A stretch of DNA of 64,000 nt. Source: DASPSM01 sp036008465 (lineage in GTDB: Bacteria; Planctomycetota; Planctomycetia; Planctomycetales; Planctomycetaceae). The translations under genes and the position numbers were made by a program. The notes beneath the pieces are model-generated. The model ran no database searches, was not told where the DNA came from, and saw only the letters and a program-made list of their open reading frames with translations. Numbering within the stretch: position 1 is the stretch's first letter; the number at the start of each line of letters is the position of its first letter. This document shows, in pieces, positions 1-8,393 of the stretch. The DNA lies in assembly GCA_036008465.1 (NCBI GenBank), contig DASYNP010000091.1:62001-126000 (forward strand), in the 5' to 3' direction.

Positions 1-796
1 GTATGTCTTACAGATGATTCTGCGATCAACCTACCAGGTCGGCCTCTATTCGTTTGCTTGCAACATCGCCAACCTGGTGACGTTGGCCATTGGCACGCCC
101 GTGATCGGCGGCGTCTGGCCGACGGTCCGCCGAATGGAAGCCAGCCCCGATCGTCAACGGGCGTTCTTGCGGCAGATGACGACCTTTGTGTGCGCCGCGA
201 GCGTCGCACTGGTCGTGTTTTTGTCTGTTTTTAGCGGCGAAGCGATCCGCGTGCTCGCGTGGGGGAAGCCGGAATTCGCGGCCGCCGCAGTCGTAGTCCC
301 GCTGCTGGCCTTCTCCCAAGCTTTGCAGGGGCTGGCGGCATTTACCGAAGCCGGCATCAGCCTCGGAAACCGGCCCGCGTACATTTCGGGAATCGCGATC
401 AGCTGCGCGGTTGCGAACATCGGTTTGAATTTTCTGCTGGTTCCGCGATTCGGACTGCTCGGCGCGGGCTGGGCGACGCTGACTTCGTTCGTACTCTGGA
501 ACGCGCTGCACGTCTATTTTTCGCGCAGATTTTATCGGATCGCCTTTGACGTCCGCCGGTTCGCGCATGCCGGGTTGGCCGGGGCGTTTCTCATCGTCGT
601 CAGCCGGGCGATTCCAGCGGACCTCAATCTGCTGATCGCGTGTCCGCTCAAGGCACTCCTGGTGCTCGCGTATCCGGCATTGCTTCTGCTGACTGGATTT
701 TTGACGCCCGACGAGTGGCAGAGGCTGGGGAGCTTTATGCGTGGGGCGCGCCAAGGCGGGTTCAGGTCGATGGTGGGGGCACTGACGCAATCCTAG
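1..796 (+). CDS. Polysaccharide flippase (Wzx/MATE-like), C-terminal part
   Basis: The reading frame is open to the left edge of the window (no stop before base 2), so this is the 3' part of a longer gene; about 264 residues are visible. They are almost all hydrophobic, with about six membrane segments separated by short basic loops such as RRFYR and VRRF. The pattern TPVIGGVWPTV, then SLGNRPAYISG and LVPRFGLLGAGWAT is typical of the second half of MOP-superfamily lipid-linked oligosaccharide flippases, which move undecaprenyl-linked glycan units across the inner membrane. An asparagine synthase starts 29 bases downstream on the same strand, which fits a surface-polysaccharide operon. The class is fairly sure; the transported glycan is unknown. 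Confidence 0.8.
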   Translation, partial: YVLQMILRSTYQVGLYSFACNIANLVTLAIGTPVIGGVWPTVRRMEASPDRQRAFLRQMTTFVCAASVALVVFLSVFSGEAIRVLAWGKPEFAAAAVVVPLLAFSQALQGLAAFTEAGISLGNRPAYISGIAISCAVANIGLNFLLVPRFGLLGAGWATLTSFVLWNALHVYFSRRFYRIAFDVRRFAHAGLAGAFLIVVSRAIPADLNLLIACPLKALLVLAYPALLLLTGFLTPDEWQRLGSFMRGARQGGFRSMVGALTQS

Positions 797-825
797 CGAC
801 TGCATCATTGGACGGAGGGGGAACT

Positions 826-2733
826 ATGTGCGGCATCTGCGGGGTGTACGAATATGCCTCGTCGATGCGCGTCGATCGACAGCAGCTCGCGCGGATGAAC
901 GCTACGCTGGTGCACCGCGGGCCCGACGAAGACGGGTTCTTCGTCCGCGATCGGGTCGGATTGGCCATGCGGCGGTTACGGATCATCGATCTTGCCGGCG
1001 GCACTCAGCCCATCGCCAACGAGGACGAAACGATCTCGATCGTCTTTAACGGCGAGATCTACAACTACCGCGAGCTGCGCAAGGACTTGATTCGCCTCGG
1101 ACACCGCTTTCGCACGCAGAGCGACACCGAGGTCATCGTGCACGCGTACGAAGAGTTTGGCGTGCAGTGTGTCGAGCATCTGGACGGCATGTTCGCGTTC
1201 GCGATTTACGACGAGCGCATTCCCGGGGCCGGCCGCCTGTTCCTCGCCCGCGACCCCTTCGGCAAGAAGCCGCTGTATTATGCCGATCTCGGCGAGACGC
1301 TGATTTTCGGCTCGGAGATCAAGCCGATCCTCGTGGATCCGCGCGTCTCCAAAGCGGTCGACTTCGAGGCGCTGCACCATTACTTGTCGCTGCTGGTGAT
1401 CCCCGCTCCGTGGAGCATTTTCAAATCGATCCGCAAGTTGCCGGCCGGCCACTGGATGCTGGTCGACGAGCGCGGTCCGGAAATCAAACCTTACTGGAGC
1501 TGCGAGCCGCATTCGGCTGAGGTTCTGGTTCCCGAGCGGGAAGCCGTCGACGAAGTGCGCCGGCTGTTGTTTCGGGCAGTGGAGAAGCGACTGGTTGCCG
1601 ATGTGCCGCTGGGCGCTTTTTTGAGCGGCGGCCTCGATTCGAGCCTCGTCGTCGCGATCATGTCGCGATTGTCGGACCGCCCGGTCAAGACGCTGTCCGT
1701 CGGCTTTGAAGGTCCGAAAAAGCACAACGAGCTGCCATTCGCCCGCCGGCTCGCCGAGCATTGCCGGACCGATCACACCGAGCTGACGCTCAAGCCCGAC
1801 GTCGTCTCGATGGTTCACGATCTCGTGCGGTATGCGGACGAGCCATTCGGCATTTCTTCGGCCCTGCCGACGCTCTTGATCGCACGGGCCGCGCGCGAGC
1901 GGCTGACCGTGGTGCTCACTGGCGACGGCGGGGACGAAATGTTCGGCGGCTATTCGCACTATCTGTGGGAGCGCTGGGCGAGCGCCTTCCGTCGTCTGCC
2001 CCGCGTCGCCGATTCCATGTTGCTGACCGCGGCCGGCACGCTCGGACGGCGGATCGATGGTCGCGCAGGCGCTTTGCGCAGCCGCATCACGCGGTTCGTC
2101 TCGAACGCCCGCCGACCGGACGCATCGCGTCGGCTCGGCTGGGGAAGCGCATTTTCGCACGACGAAAAACTGGCTCTCTACTCCGACGATCTGAGTCATC
2201 TGTCCTCCGGCACGACGACCGCCCTGCTCGAACGGTACGTCGAAGGGGCCCGCGATCTGGAGCCGGCGGCTGTTCAGAACCGTCTCGACGTGGCCCTCTG
2301 GCTTCCTGACGAAATGCTTGCCAAGGTCGACCGCATGACGATGGGCGCTTCGATTGAGGCCCGCTGCCCGCTGCTGGATCGCAATCTCGCTCGATTCCTG
2401 TTTGGCCTGCCGTTTCGCCAAAAAGTCCCCGGCTCGCGCGGCCGCCACCTCAAGTATTTGCTGAGGCGCGTTGCGGCTGACCTCTTGCCGCCCGAATTGC
2501 TCGAGCGACCCAAACAAGGCTTTAACGTCCCCCTCGACGCCTGGTTTCGCGGCGATGCCGGCGACTTTTTGACGGACGTGCTCAGCCCAGAGCGGATTCG
2601 CCGCCGCGGATGGTTCCAGCCGGAAGCAGTCCAACAGCTTGTTGCGGCTCATCGCTCGGGACAGGCGAAGTTTTCCAATCGTCTCTACGCGCTGTTCAAT
2701 CTCGAACTTTGGGCGCAGGAGTATCTGTCGTGA
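826..2733 (+). CDS. asnB: Asparagine synthase (glutamine-hydrolysing), copy 1
   Basis: This 635-residue protein starts MCGICGVYE, which leaves Cys2 as the N-terminal nucleophile of the class II glutamine amidotransferase domain after Met removal. HRGPDEDG and the FNGEIYNYREL stretch belong to that domain. The C-terminal synthetase domain has the pyrophosphate-loop motif SGGLDSS at residues 267-273 and LTGDGGDEMFGGY. The start at 826 is chosen because Cys must follow Met; the frame is open further upstream, but that would bury the nucleophile. A GGAGGGG ribosome site lies just before it. It follows a flippase gene and overlaps the next methyltransferase by four bases (GTGA). In such loci AsnB-like enzymes often amidate sugar carboxylates or peptides rather than supply free asparagine; that role is inferred from context. 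Confidence 0.93.
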   Translation: MCGICGVYEYASSMRVDRQQLARMNATLVHRGPDEDGFFVRDRVGLAMRRLRIIDLAGGTQPIANEDETISIVFNGEIYNYRELRKDLIRLGHRFRTQSDTEVIVHAYEEFGVQCVEHLDGMFAFAIYDERIPGAGRLFLARDPFGKKPLYYADLGETLIFGSEIKPILVDPRVSKAVDFEALHHYLSLLVIPAPWSIFKSIRKLPAGHWMLVDERGPEIKPYWSCEPHSAEVLVPEREAVDEVRRLLFRAVEKRLVADVPLGAFLSGGLDSSLVVAIMSRLSDRPVKTLSVGFEGPKKHNELPFARRLAEHCRTDHTELTLKPDVVSMVHDLVRYADEPFGISSALPTLLIARAARERLTVVLTGDGGDEMFGGYSHYLWERWASAFRRLPRVADSMLLTAAGTLGRRIDGRAGALRSRITRFVSNARRPDASRRLGWGSAFSHDEKLALYSDDLSHLSSGTTTALLERYVEGARDLEPAAVQNRLDVALWLPDEMLAKVDRMTMGASIEARCPLLDRNLARFLFGLPFRQKVPGSRGRHLKYLLRRVAADLLPPELLERPKQGFNVPLDAWFRGDAGDFLTDVLSPERIRRRGWFQPEAVQQLVAAHRSGQAKFSNRLYALFNLELWAQEYLS

Positions 2734-3764
2734 AGAGTGCCCTCCTTCCCTGGCTTCGCTGTCCCCACTGCAAAAACGACCACTGCAAGGGCGAGCTGTC
2801 GCTCGCCGAAGCCGATCACAGCCACGACGAGATTGAGTCGGGGGTTTTGAACTGCTCCGGATGTCAAGCGCGGCACCCGATTGTCGCGGGCATTCCGCGT
2901 TTCGTCCCGCTCGACAACTACGCCGACAATTTCGGCTTTCAATGGAACCGCTTTCGCAAAACTCAGCTCGACAGTCATTCGGGTCGATCGATCAGCCGCG
3001 ACCGATTTCTAAAGTCGACTGGCTGGACGCCCGATTCCTTGGCGGGAAAGGCGGTTCTCGACATCGGCTGCGGGGCCGGTCGGTTTGTCGAAGTGGCCCT
3101 TTCGTGCGGAGCCACGGTCTTCGCGGTCGACTACTCGGGGGCCGTGGATGCTTGCCGAGAGAATTTTCCGGAGCATCCGAATTTGCACGTCATTCAAGCG
3201 GACGTCTATGCCCTGCCCTTTGCCGATGAATGCTTCGACGCCATCTACTGCCTGGGCGTTCTGCAGCACACGCCCAACCCGCGCGACGCGTTTCTGTCGC
3301 TCCCGCGGCATTTGAAGTCGGGCGGGCGGCTGGCCGTTGATGTTTATCAAGGGGGATGGCGCCGGGCAGTCCACACGAAGTATTGGTTGCGCCCGGTGAC
3401 CACGCGTGTGCCGCAGCAGCGCCTGTTTCACGCCGTTGAGCGCAGCATGCCGGCATTGATGGGGCTGAGTCGGGCGGTCGGCCGCATTCCGGCCGTCGGC
3501 CGCTACGCGCAGCGGCTCCTGCCGATCGCGAACTATGACGGACTGTATGGGCTCGATCAACGACAACTGCATGAGTGGGCAGTCCTCGACACCTTCGATA
3601 TGCTCGCCCCAGCCTACGATCAGCCTCAAACACCCCGGGCCCTCGCCACTTGGACGCGGCACGCCGGTCTGGAAGCCGTCGAAATCGGCCGATTCGGCCA
3701 CCTCGTCGCTCGCGGCCGCAAGCCGAAGGAGTCTACGCCAGTGCTCCCTGCGCATCCCGCGTAA
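2730..3764 (+). CDS. Zinc-ribbon SAM-dependent methyltransferase
   Basis: The 344-residue protein begins at a GTG overlapping the asparagine synthase stop (GTGA), so translation is probably coupled. Residues 8-65 form a Trm112-like zinc ribbon: CPHC, then CSGC, then HPIVAGIPRFVP. A class I methyltransferase follows, with the SAM-binding motif VLDIGCGAGRFVEVAL, acidic motif VFAVDYSG, and IYCLGVLQHTPNP. Ribbon-methyltransferase proteins are common in O-antigen and exopolysaccharide loci, where they may cap or modify glycan chains. The last 51 bases of the conserved C-terminus (AVEIGRFGHLVARGRKP) recur almost exactly at 5930-5980. The tail after that point (KESTPVLPAHPA) is not matched in the other copy and may be acquired sequence. 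Confidence 0.85.
   Translation: MKSALLPWLRCPHCKNDHCKGELSLAEADHSHDEIESGVLNCSGCQARHPIVAGIPRFVPLDNYADNFGFQWNRFRKTQLDSHSGRSISRDRFLKSTGWTPDSLAGKAVLDIGCGAGRFVEVALSCGATVFAVDYSGAVDACRENFPEHPNLHVIQADVYALPFADECFDAIYCLGVLQHTPNPRDAFLSLPRHLKSGGRLAVDVYQGGWRRAVHTKYWLRPVTTRVPQQRLFHAVERSMPALMGLSRAVGRIPAVGRYAQRLLPIANYDGLYGLDQRQLHEWAVLDTFDMLAPAYDQPQTPRALATWTRHAGLEAVEIGRFGHLVARGRKPKESTPVLPAHPA
3675..3725 (+). repeat. 51-bp direct repeat, copy A (3' end of methyltransferase gene)
   Basis: Bases 3675-3725 match 5930-5980 at 49 of 51 positions, the first 27 being identical. Copy A codes AVEIGRFGHLVARGRKP in frame at the end of the zinc-ribbon methyltransferase gene. The two copies bracket the 3788-5764 gene on the opposite strand. 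Confidence 0.9.
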
Positions 3765-3787
3765 GCAATGGAGTTGCGAGCGGCCAA

Positions 3788-5764
3788 TTAGAGGCCCGGC
3801 GATGGAGATCCTTTGGGGACCGAGCGCTGCGGACTTGCTGGAGTACCTTTCGGCGCGACCGGGTTGGCTACGGCTCCTGCTGCGGGTTTGCTCGGGAGCG
3901 AGATCTCGCACACGACCCGATAACCGACCGTGGCATCGACCGTGGTGCTGGGTCCCGTGAAGCGATATGCGGAGGGGACGGCGGGATGAGCCCAGCTTCC
4001 GCCGCGACCGATCCTCAGTTCCCCAGACGGCGGTCCCTGGGGATCGTCCACGGGACTGACCGAGTAATACTCGGCCGAATACCAGTCGGACACGGCTTCG
4101 ATCACATTGCCGTGCATATCGTACAGTCCGAAGGCATTTGGGCCATAAGAACCGACTTTGGTCGTCCGCCGGAGATTCGGTCCTGAGAGATCTTCGCCCG
4201 GCTCGCTCCGGCCATTGAAGTTGGCCTGATCGGACGTCATCGCATCGCCCACTTGAAAACCTGTTGTGGTGCCGGCGCGGCACGCGTATTCCCATTCGGC
4301 CTCCGTTGGAAGGCGATAACGGCGCCCCCCACGCTTTTCTGTCCCACTTTCCGAGAGTCGTTCAAGGAATGTCTCGATCGCGTCCACCGACACGGTCTCC
4401 AACGGGTTATCGCCGTTCTCGCTGAAATGGCTGGGGTTATAGCCCATGATCCGCTGAAACTCTTCCTGCGTCACTTCGTGCACGCCGAAGTAGAGCGGCT
4501 TCGTGATGCGGACACGATGCACGGGCCGCACGTCTTGAGGAAGACGCGGATCTTCGGATCCCATCATGAACTCGCCTGGCGGAACGAGCACGAATTTCAT
4601 GTCATTTGAGTTCGTCAGCTGAGCCGGCGTCTTGAGATAGGCGGCCCAATTCGATTGTGCTTCCTTCGCAGAGGTTTCGTTGAAGGGCGCCACCAAAAGA
4701 GTTGGCTTCGGGTTTTCGCGCGGCGCGATCGCCTGGCGTGGGGCGGCCGCTGGCGGATTTTTGGGAGCGGCTGGCGGGAGCACAGCGCCGAGTGCCGCGT
4801 TGCCAGCCGCCGGCGCCGCCTGCTGGTTCGCCGCATTCAGGCCTCCAGCGTCGGCCGGTTGTTGTTGCTCGGTTTGTGATAAGGCAATTTTTTTCCAGGG
4901 AAGCAGGAAACTGAACAGCGCCATCACGGCGAAGGCGCCGACGAGCACGCTCATTACGCCGAGATACGTGCGGACGATTTCATTTCCCTCGCCCACAATC
5001 TGCGTCGGGGGCGGGGGAATCGGTTTGGCCGCCGGTTTCGGTTTGCCTTCCGCCAGCTTTTCATCGTAATCCTTGCGCAAACGAGGATTCAGCAGACAAA
5101 GCTTGGCCTCTTCGATTTCGTAAAGGATCCGATCGGCCAGTATTGCGTATTCCCCGATGCGGCACTTGCGGATGTATTCGGCTTGTCGTTCGGCCGCTCC
5201 TTCAATCACTTCGTCTGCGCGCTCGCCCGACGAAATCCGGAGCAACTGGTAATGCGTCGGCGGCCGCTTGCCTTTCGGAATACCGAGCCAGATGTGATAT
5301 GGATCGAAGTTGGGTGGGACGCGCGGGGTCGTGAGCCATGTGGGGTCGGCCGTCTTGGTGTCGGTTTTCGTTTCAGCATCTGTTGTCGCCGTATTTTCGC
5401 GGATTCGATTGACAGCGCGATCGGTGTTCGCGACTGCCGCCGCCGGCGGTTCCACGGTCTCAGATTCCACCCCATGCTCGCGCGAGTCGGTCGCGCCAGA
5501 TTGGCTCTCGTGAGCGAGGACCTCTGAGATCCAATCGCCCGACTCACCCGGTTCCGAGGATACGGCAGGGAGATGCCCGGCGGCGGGGTCGAACGCGTCC
5601 AGCAGTCCCGCAATTGTTCGCGCGGGGACGGGCAGGCTCTCGCGGTCTCGTTTGATCAGGTCATCGGGGCCGATCTCATGCGCGGCCGCCAGTTGCCGGA
5701 GTTGGGACGTGGAAAATGGGCCGTATTTCTTGCCGTTCTTGAGCACGAAGGCTTCGCTCGGCAT
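3788..5764 (-). CDS. GYF_2 / J-like / transmembrane / SUMF1-fold protein
   Basis: This 658-residue protein has an unusual order of domains. Residues 5-55 look like a GYF_2 domain (FVLKNGKKYGPFSTSQLRQL). Residues about 150-245 resemble the planctomycete J-like domain (FDPYHIWLGIPKGKRPPTHY, then ending in LLNPRLRKDYDEKL). A single membrane helix lies near residues 268-290, followed by an Ala/Pro-rich linker. The C-terminal 250 residues are a formylglycine-generating-enzyme-like (SUMF1) fold with FVLVPPGEFMMGS, RLPTEAEWEYACRAG and GLYDMHGNV. True FGEs have two active-site cysteines in a SYCYRYR-like stretch and a WEW motif; here they read PSAYRFTG and IEAV, so oxidase activity is unlikely. Probably a membrane adaptor with an external binding fold. 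It is flanked by the 51-bp direct repeat. Confidence 0.82.
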   Translation of the reverse strand: MPSEAFVLKNGKKYGPFSTSQLRQLAAAHEIGPDDLIKRDRESLPVPARTIAGLLDAFDPAAGHLPAVSSEPGESGDWISEVLAHESQSGATDSREHGVESETVEPPAAAVANTDRAVNRIRENTATTDAETKTDTKTADPTWLTTPRVPPNFDPYHIWLGIPKGKRPPTHYQLLRISSGERADEVIEGAAERQAEYIRKCRIGEYAILADRILYEIEEAKLCLLNPRLRKDYDEKLAEGKPKPAAKPIPPPPTQIVGEGNEIVRTYLGVMSVLVGAFAVMALFSFLLPWKKIALSQTEQQQPADAGGLNAANQQAAPAAGNAALGAVLPPAAPKNPPAAAPRQAIAPRENPKPTLLVAPFNETSAKEAQSNWAAYLKTPAQLTNSNDMKFVLVPPGEFMMGSEDPRLPQDVRPVHRVRITKPLYFGVHEVTQEEFQRIMGYNPSHFSENGDNPLETVSVDAIETFLERLSESGTEKRGGRRYRLPTEAEWEYACRAGTTTGFQVGDAMTSDQANFNGRSEPGEDLSGPNLRRTTKVGSYGPNAFGLYDMHGNVIEAVSDWYSAEYYSVSPVDDPQGPPSGELRIGRGGSWAHPAVPSAYRFTGPSTTVDATVGYRVVCEISLPSKPAAGAVANPVAPKGTPASPQRSVPKGSPSPGL

Positions 5765-5929
5765 GGATGGCCCACCTCAGGCAAATCGCCATTCGGGCCA
5801 GTCTGGCTGACCTCCCTCGGTGGTGCCAGAGCTACTCGCGGCCCGTAAGTGGCCTTCATATTAGCCGAAAAGCGGTTGTGGGAAATGCGCTTTCCGAGAG
5901 AGATTCAACTTCTGAACCGGGGCTCAAAA

Positions 5930-5989
5930 GCCGTCGAAATCGGCCGATTCGGCCACGTCGTCTCTCGCGGCCGCAAGCCGGCTGCGTAG
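5930..5989 (+). pseudogene. Methyltransferase C-terminal remnant (direct repeat copy B)
   Basis: Bases 5930-5980 repeat the 3' end of the upstream methyltransferase gene (3675-3725) with two mismatches, and the copy reads in frame AVEIGRFGHVVSRGRKPAA to a TAG at 5987-5989. Similarity stops just 5' of 5930 and no methyltransferase core precedes it. It is either the original end of the 2730 gene, cut off by insertion of the intervening 2.25 kb, or the last trace of a deleted paralogue. The ending RGRKPAA-stop looks like a natural methyltransferase C-terminus. Confidence 0.7.
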
Positions 5990-6060
5990 AATACGCCACT
6001 CAGGAATCCGTGAGCGATCTGCGACCGACGGATCCGCAACAAGGAACAGGAAATCTCGCG

Positions 6061-7065
6061 ATGAGTCCCACGCCTCAGCAACAATTGAATCAACTGATCT
6101 GCGGCTACTGGTATTCCCAATGTGTTTATGTCGCCGCCAAGCTCGGCATTGCCGACCTGCTGGCGAATGGACCGCAATCGGTCGACGACCTGGCCAAACA
6201 GACTGGGACTCATCGTCCGTCGCTGTTTCGACTCTTGCGCGCGCTGGCCAGCTTGGGTGTTTTTGCCGAAGAACCCGGACAGCGCTTCGCGATGACTCCG
6301 ACTGCCGAGCCGTTGCGTCGGGACGTTTCCGGCTCGCAATGGGCTATGGCGGTGATGATGGGCGAAGAGCACTTTCGGGCGTGGGCTGAACTCCTCTACA
6401 GCGTTCGCACCGGCAAGATTGCTTTCGACAAAGTTTTCGGCCAGCCGGTGTTCGAGTTCCTTTCGCAGAACCCCGAGCAGGCGGCCATCTTCGATAAGGC
6501 GATGGTCGGCGTGCACGGGCGTGAGACATCGGCCATGCTCGACGTCTACGACTTCTCGAACTTCACTTCGGTGGCCGATATCGGCGGCGGCAACGGCAGC
6601 ACGCTTTCTGGAATTCTCAAGCGACACCCGAGGATTCATGGCACGCTGTTCGACCTTCCCGGCGTGATCCAGCGGGCGGGCGCCGCCGTCGAGGCGGCTG
6701 GGCTTTCCGATCGCGTCCACCTCGTGGCGGGTGACTTTTTCGAGGCGGTTCCCGGCGGAGTCGACGCCTACGTGCTGCGGCACATCATCCACGATTGGGA
6801 TGAAGAGAAAGCGACTCGCATTCTGTCGAACGTTCGGCAAGCCATCGGCGAAGACGGCCGCCTGTTGGTCGTCGAAAGCGTGATCCCGCCGGGCAACGAG
6901 CCCTTCTTTGGAAAGCTGCTCGACGTCACGATGCTGGTCATTCCCGGCGGTCAGGAACGGACCGAACAGGAGTATCGGGACCTGTTCGGCAAAGCCGGCT
7001 TCCGACTGGCGCGGATCGTCCCTACTGCGACCGAAGTCAGCGTCATCGAAGGCGTTCCGGCCTGA
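6061..7065 (+). CDS. SAM-dependent O-methyltransferase (acetylserotonin/hydroxyneurosporene type)
   Basis: The 334-residue protein has an N-terminal helical dimerisation/winged-helix part (residues 1-110, including LGIADLLANGPQSVDDLAKQ) and a C-terminal Rossmann methyltransferase domain. Visible motifs are VADIGGGNGST for SAM binding, GTLFDLPGV, and LRHIIHDWDEEKA, where the His is the expected catalytic base of this family. The frame is open to 5767, but the start at 6061 matches the family and has AGGAAA seven bases upstream; the sequence before it holds the methyltransferase remnant. It faces the serpin gene convergently with 31 bases between them. The substrate (a phenolic or polyketide hydroxyl is likely) cannot be told from sequence. 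Confidence 0.88.
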   Translation: MSPTPQQQLNQLICGYWYSQCVYVAAKLGIADLLANGPQSVDDLAKQTGTHRPSLFRLLRALASLGVFAEEPGQRFAMTPTAEPLRRDVSGSQWAMAVMMGEEHFRAWAELLYSVRTGKIAFDKVFGQPVFEFLSQNPEQAAIFDKAMVGVHGRETSAMLDVYDFSNFTSVADIGGGNGSTLSGILKRHPRIHGTLFDLPGVIQRAGAAVEAAGLSDRVHLVAGDFFEAVPGGVDAYVLRHIIHDWDEEKATRILSNVRQAIGEDGRLLVVESVIPPGNEPFFGKLLDVTMLVIPGGQERTEQEYRDLFGKAGFRLARIVPTATEVSVIEGVPA

Positions 7066-7096
7066 CGTTGGCTTAACTGTCAATTCATTGGGCAAT

Positions 7097-8359
7097 TCAC
7101 TTCGTCGGATCAACCACTCGCCCAAGGAAGAGAATCGCCCCGTTGCGGTTGTCTCGGATCAAGAAGACGAATGGATGGTCGGCTCGAAAAACGGGGGGCG
7201 GCTCTGTCGGTCTTCTCATGGCCATCGCTCTCATCACCACGCCGGTTGCCGCAGCGGCCTCAGTCCCTTCTTCATTTACGTCGACAAATGCTTTGTGAAG
7301 CACGGCGGAAATGAAAAGCTCCTTCTTGCCGGTCATCCCGGAAAAATCAGCAGTCGACGGATCGAATGCGGACGCCATTCCCAGGGCCTTCAGGGTGCCT
7401 CCCAACTCGAACTCGGCGGTCGTCCGGAATTTGGGCAGGAACACGATCACGTCTTGCGATTGCGCGCTGTCCCTCCATTTCTGCAGGCTGGCCGCGGTTA
7501 GCTTTTCTTCCATCGCGGCGAGTCCGTCGACTTTTGTCGGCAACAGCACGACCATCGAAAGGCTGCCGTCGCCGTAGGGAAGCTCGAGGAGTTGCAGAGC
7601 TTCCACCGCTGCGTATCGATAGTGGTGCTGCTGGTTCATCAGCGGAGTTGTGACGTTGCGAGCTGCCGAGACGTGGAAGTCTTGGTCCTTCGTGCGGTTT
7701 TTGTCGAACGGATCGTGCCAATCTCCTTTGAAATAGACGGCGTTGGTCAACACGAGCCGGGCGCCCCTCACGGCGCTGGCTGAGGGAATCAGGTTCTTGA
7801 TCTTGTCCTGCGTGTTGTCCTCGACCCATTTGTTGATCGTTTCGCGGGCCGCTTCTGGTTGGTTGAAATCGAGCCGCGCCAGCTCTGCCCCAAAGTCGTC
7901 GCGAGTGATCCGAAGATAATCGGCCAGGAAGTTGTAGCCTTCCTGACCCCAGAGCCGATTGGCGACGTCGAGGCGATATCCCTGTTTCTTGTCGGCCGTC
8001 TTCCAGGAGGCCAAGAGCGCCCGCATTTCGTCGTTGAGCTGGCTCTTGGGCATCTGCAGGTGAAGGGTTTTCGCCATCTCCGCTTCGGTGTTCTCAGCCG
8101 CGCCGACGTACGTCATCGTCAGGGCCACCGAGATGCTGGCGGGCGAAAAGAACAGATTGCCGTCGGCACTCTTCAACCGTTCGTACAAATCGAAGGCAAA
8201 ATGATTCCCGGCTTCCACGACGGCTGAAACGTGTCCCTGTGGTGACGAGGCATCGTTTTTCATTCGTTTACCCGGCGGCCTGGACCAGGCCCGATCGGAA
8301 ACAGCGTAAATCGACAGTCCCACCGCGATGACAGCGACAAGCGCGAATCTGCGAACCAT
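7097..8359 (-). CDS. Secreted serpin (serine protease inhibitor)
   Basis: This 420-residue protein has an N-terminal signal segment (RRFALVAVIAVGLSIYAVSDRAWS), so it is likely exported. The serpin fold is clear: NAVYFKGDWHDPF, HKAFVDVNEEGTEAAAATG, and the C-terminal DHPFVFLIRDNRNGAILFLG. The reactive-centre hinge follows the inhibitory rule: Glu-Glu-Gly-Thr from residue 363 (P17-P14) followed by four small Ala residues (P12-P9). Counting 17 residues as in alpha-1-antitrypsin puts P1 at Met379. This predicts inhibition of elastase- or subtilisin-like proteases, though loop length could shift P1. AGGAG sits seven bases before the start. The gene is monocistronic and converges with the methyltransferase. 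Confidence 0.93.
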   Translation of the reverse strand: MVRRFALVAVIAVGLSIYAVSDRAWSRPPGKRMKNDASSPQGHVSAVVEAGNHFAFDLYERLKSADGNLFFSPASISVALTMTYVGAAENTEAEMAKTLHLQMPKSQLNDEMRALLASWKTADKKQGYRLDVANRLWGQEGYNFLADYLRITRDDFGAELARLDFNQPEAARETINKWVEDNTQDKIKNLIPSASAVRGARLVLTNAVYFKGDWHDPFDKNRTKDQDFHVSAARNVTTPLMNQQHHYRYAAVEALQLLELPYGDGSLSMVVLLPTKVDGLAAMEEKLTAASLQKWRDSAQSQDVIVFLPKFRTTAEFELGGTLKALGMASAFDPSTADFSGMTGKKELFISAVLHKAFVDVNEEGTEAAAATGVVMRAMAMRRPTEPPPVFRADHPFVFLIRDNRNGAILFLGRVVDPTK

Positions 8360-8393
8360 GGGGTGCTCCTAGGGTCCCGCGACCGTTGCCGAC

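Noticed and set aside
976..2652. 558-codon antisense frame across asnB copy 1
   Set aside because: Mirror of a well-conserved asparagine synthase; no motif or ribosome site of its own.
3675..5980. Transposon or IS with 51-bp terminal repeats
   Set aside because: The repeat is direct rather than inverted, lies inside a coding end, and the enclosed gene is not a transposase or integrase.
5767..6060. N-terminal extension of the O-methyltransferase
   Set aside because: It contains the methyltransferase remnant read in another frame; the family starts at 6061, where a ribosome site is present.
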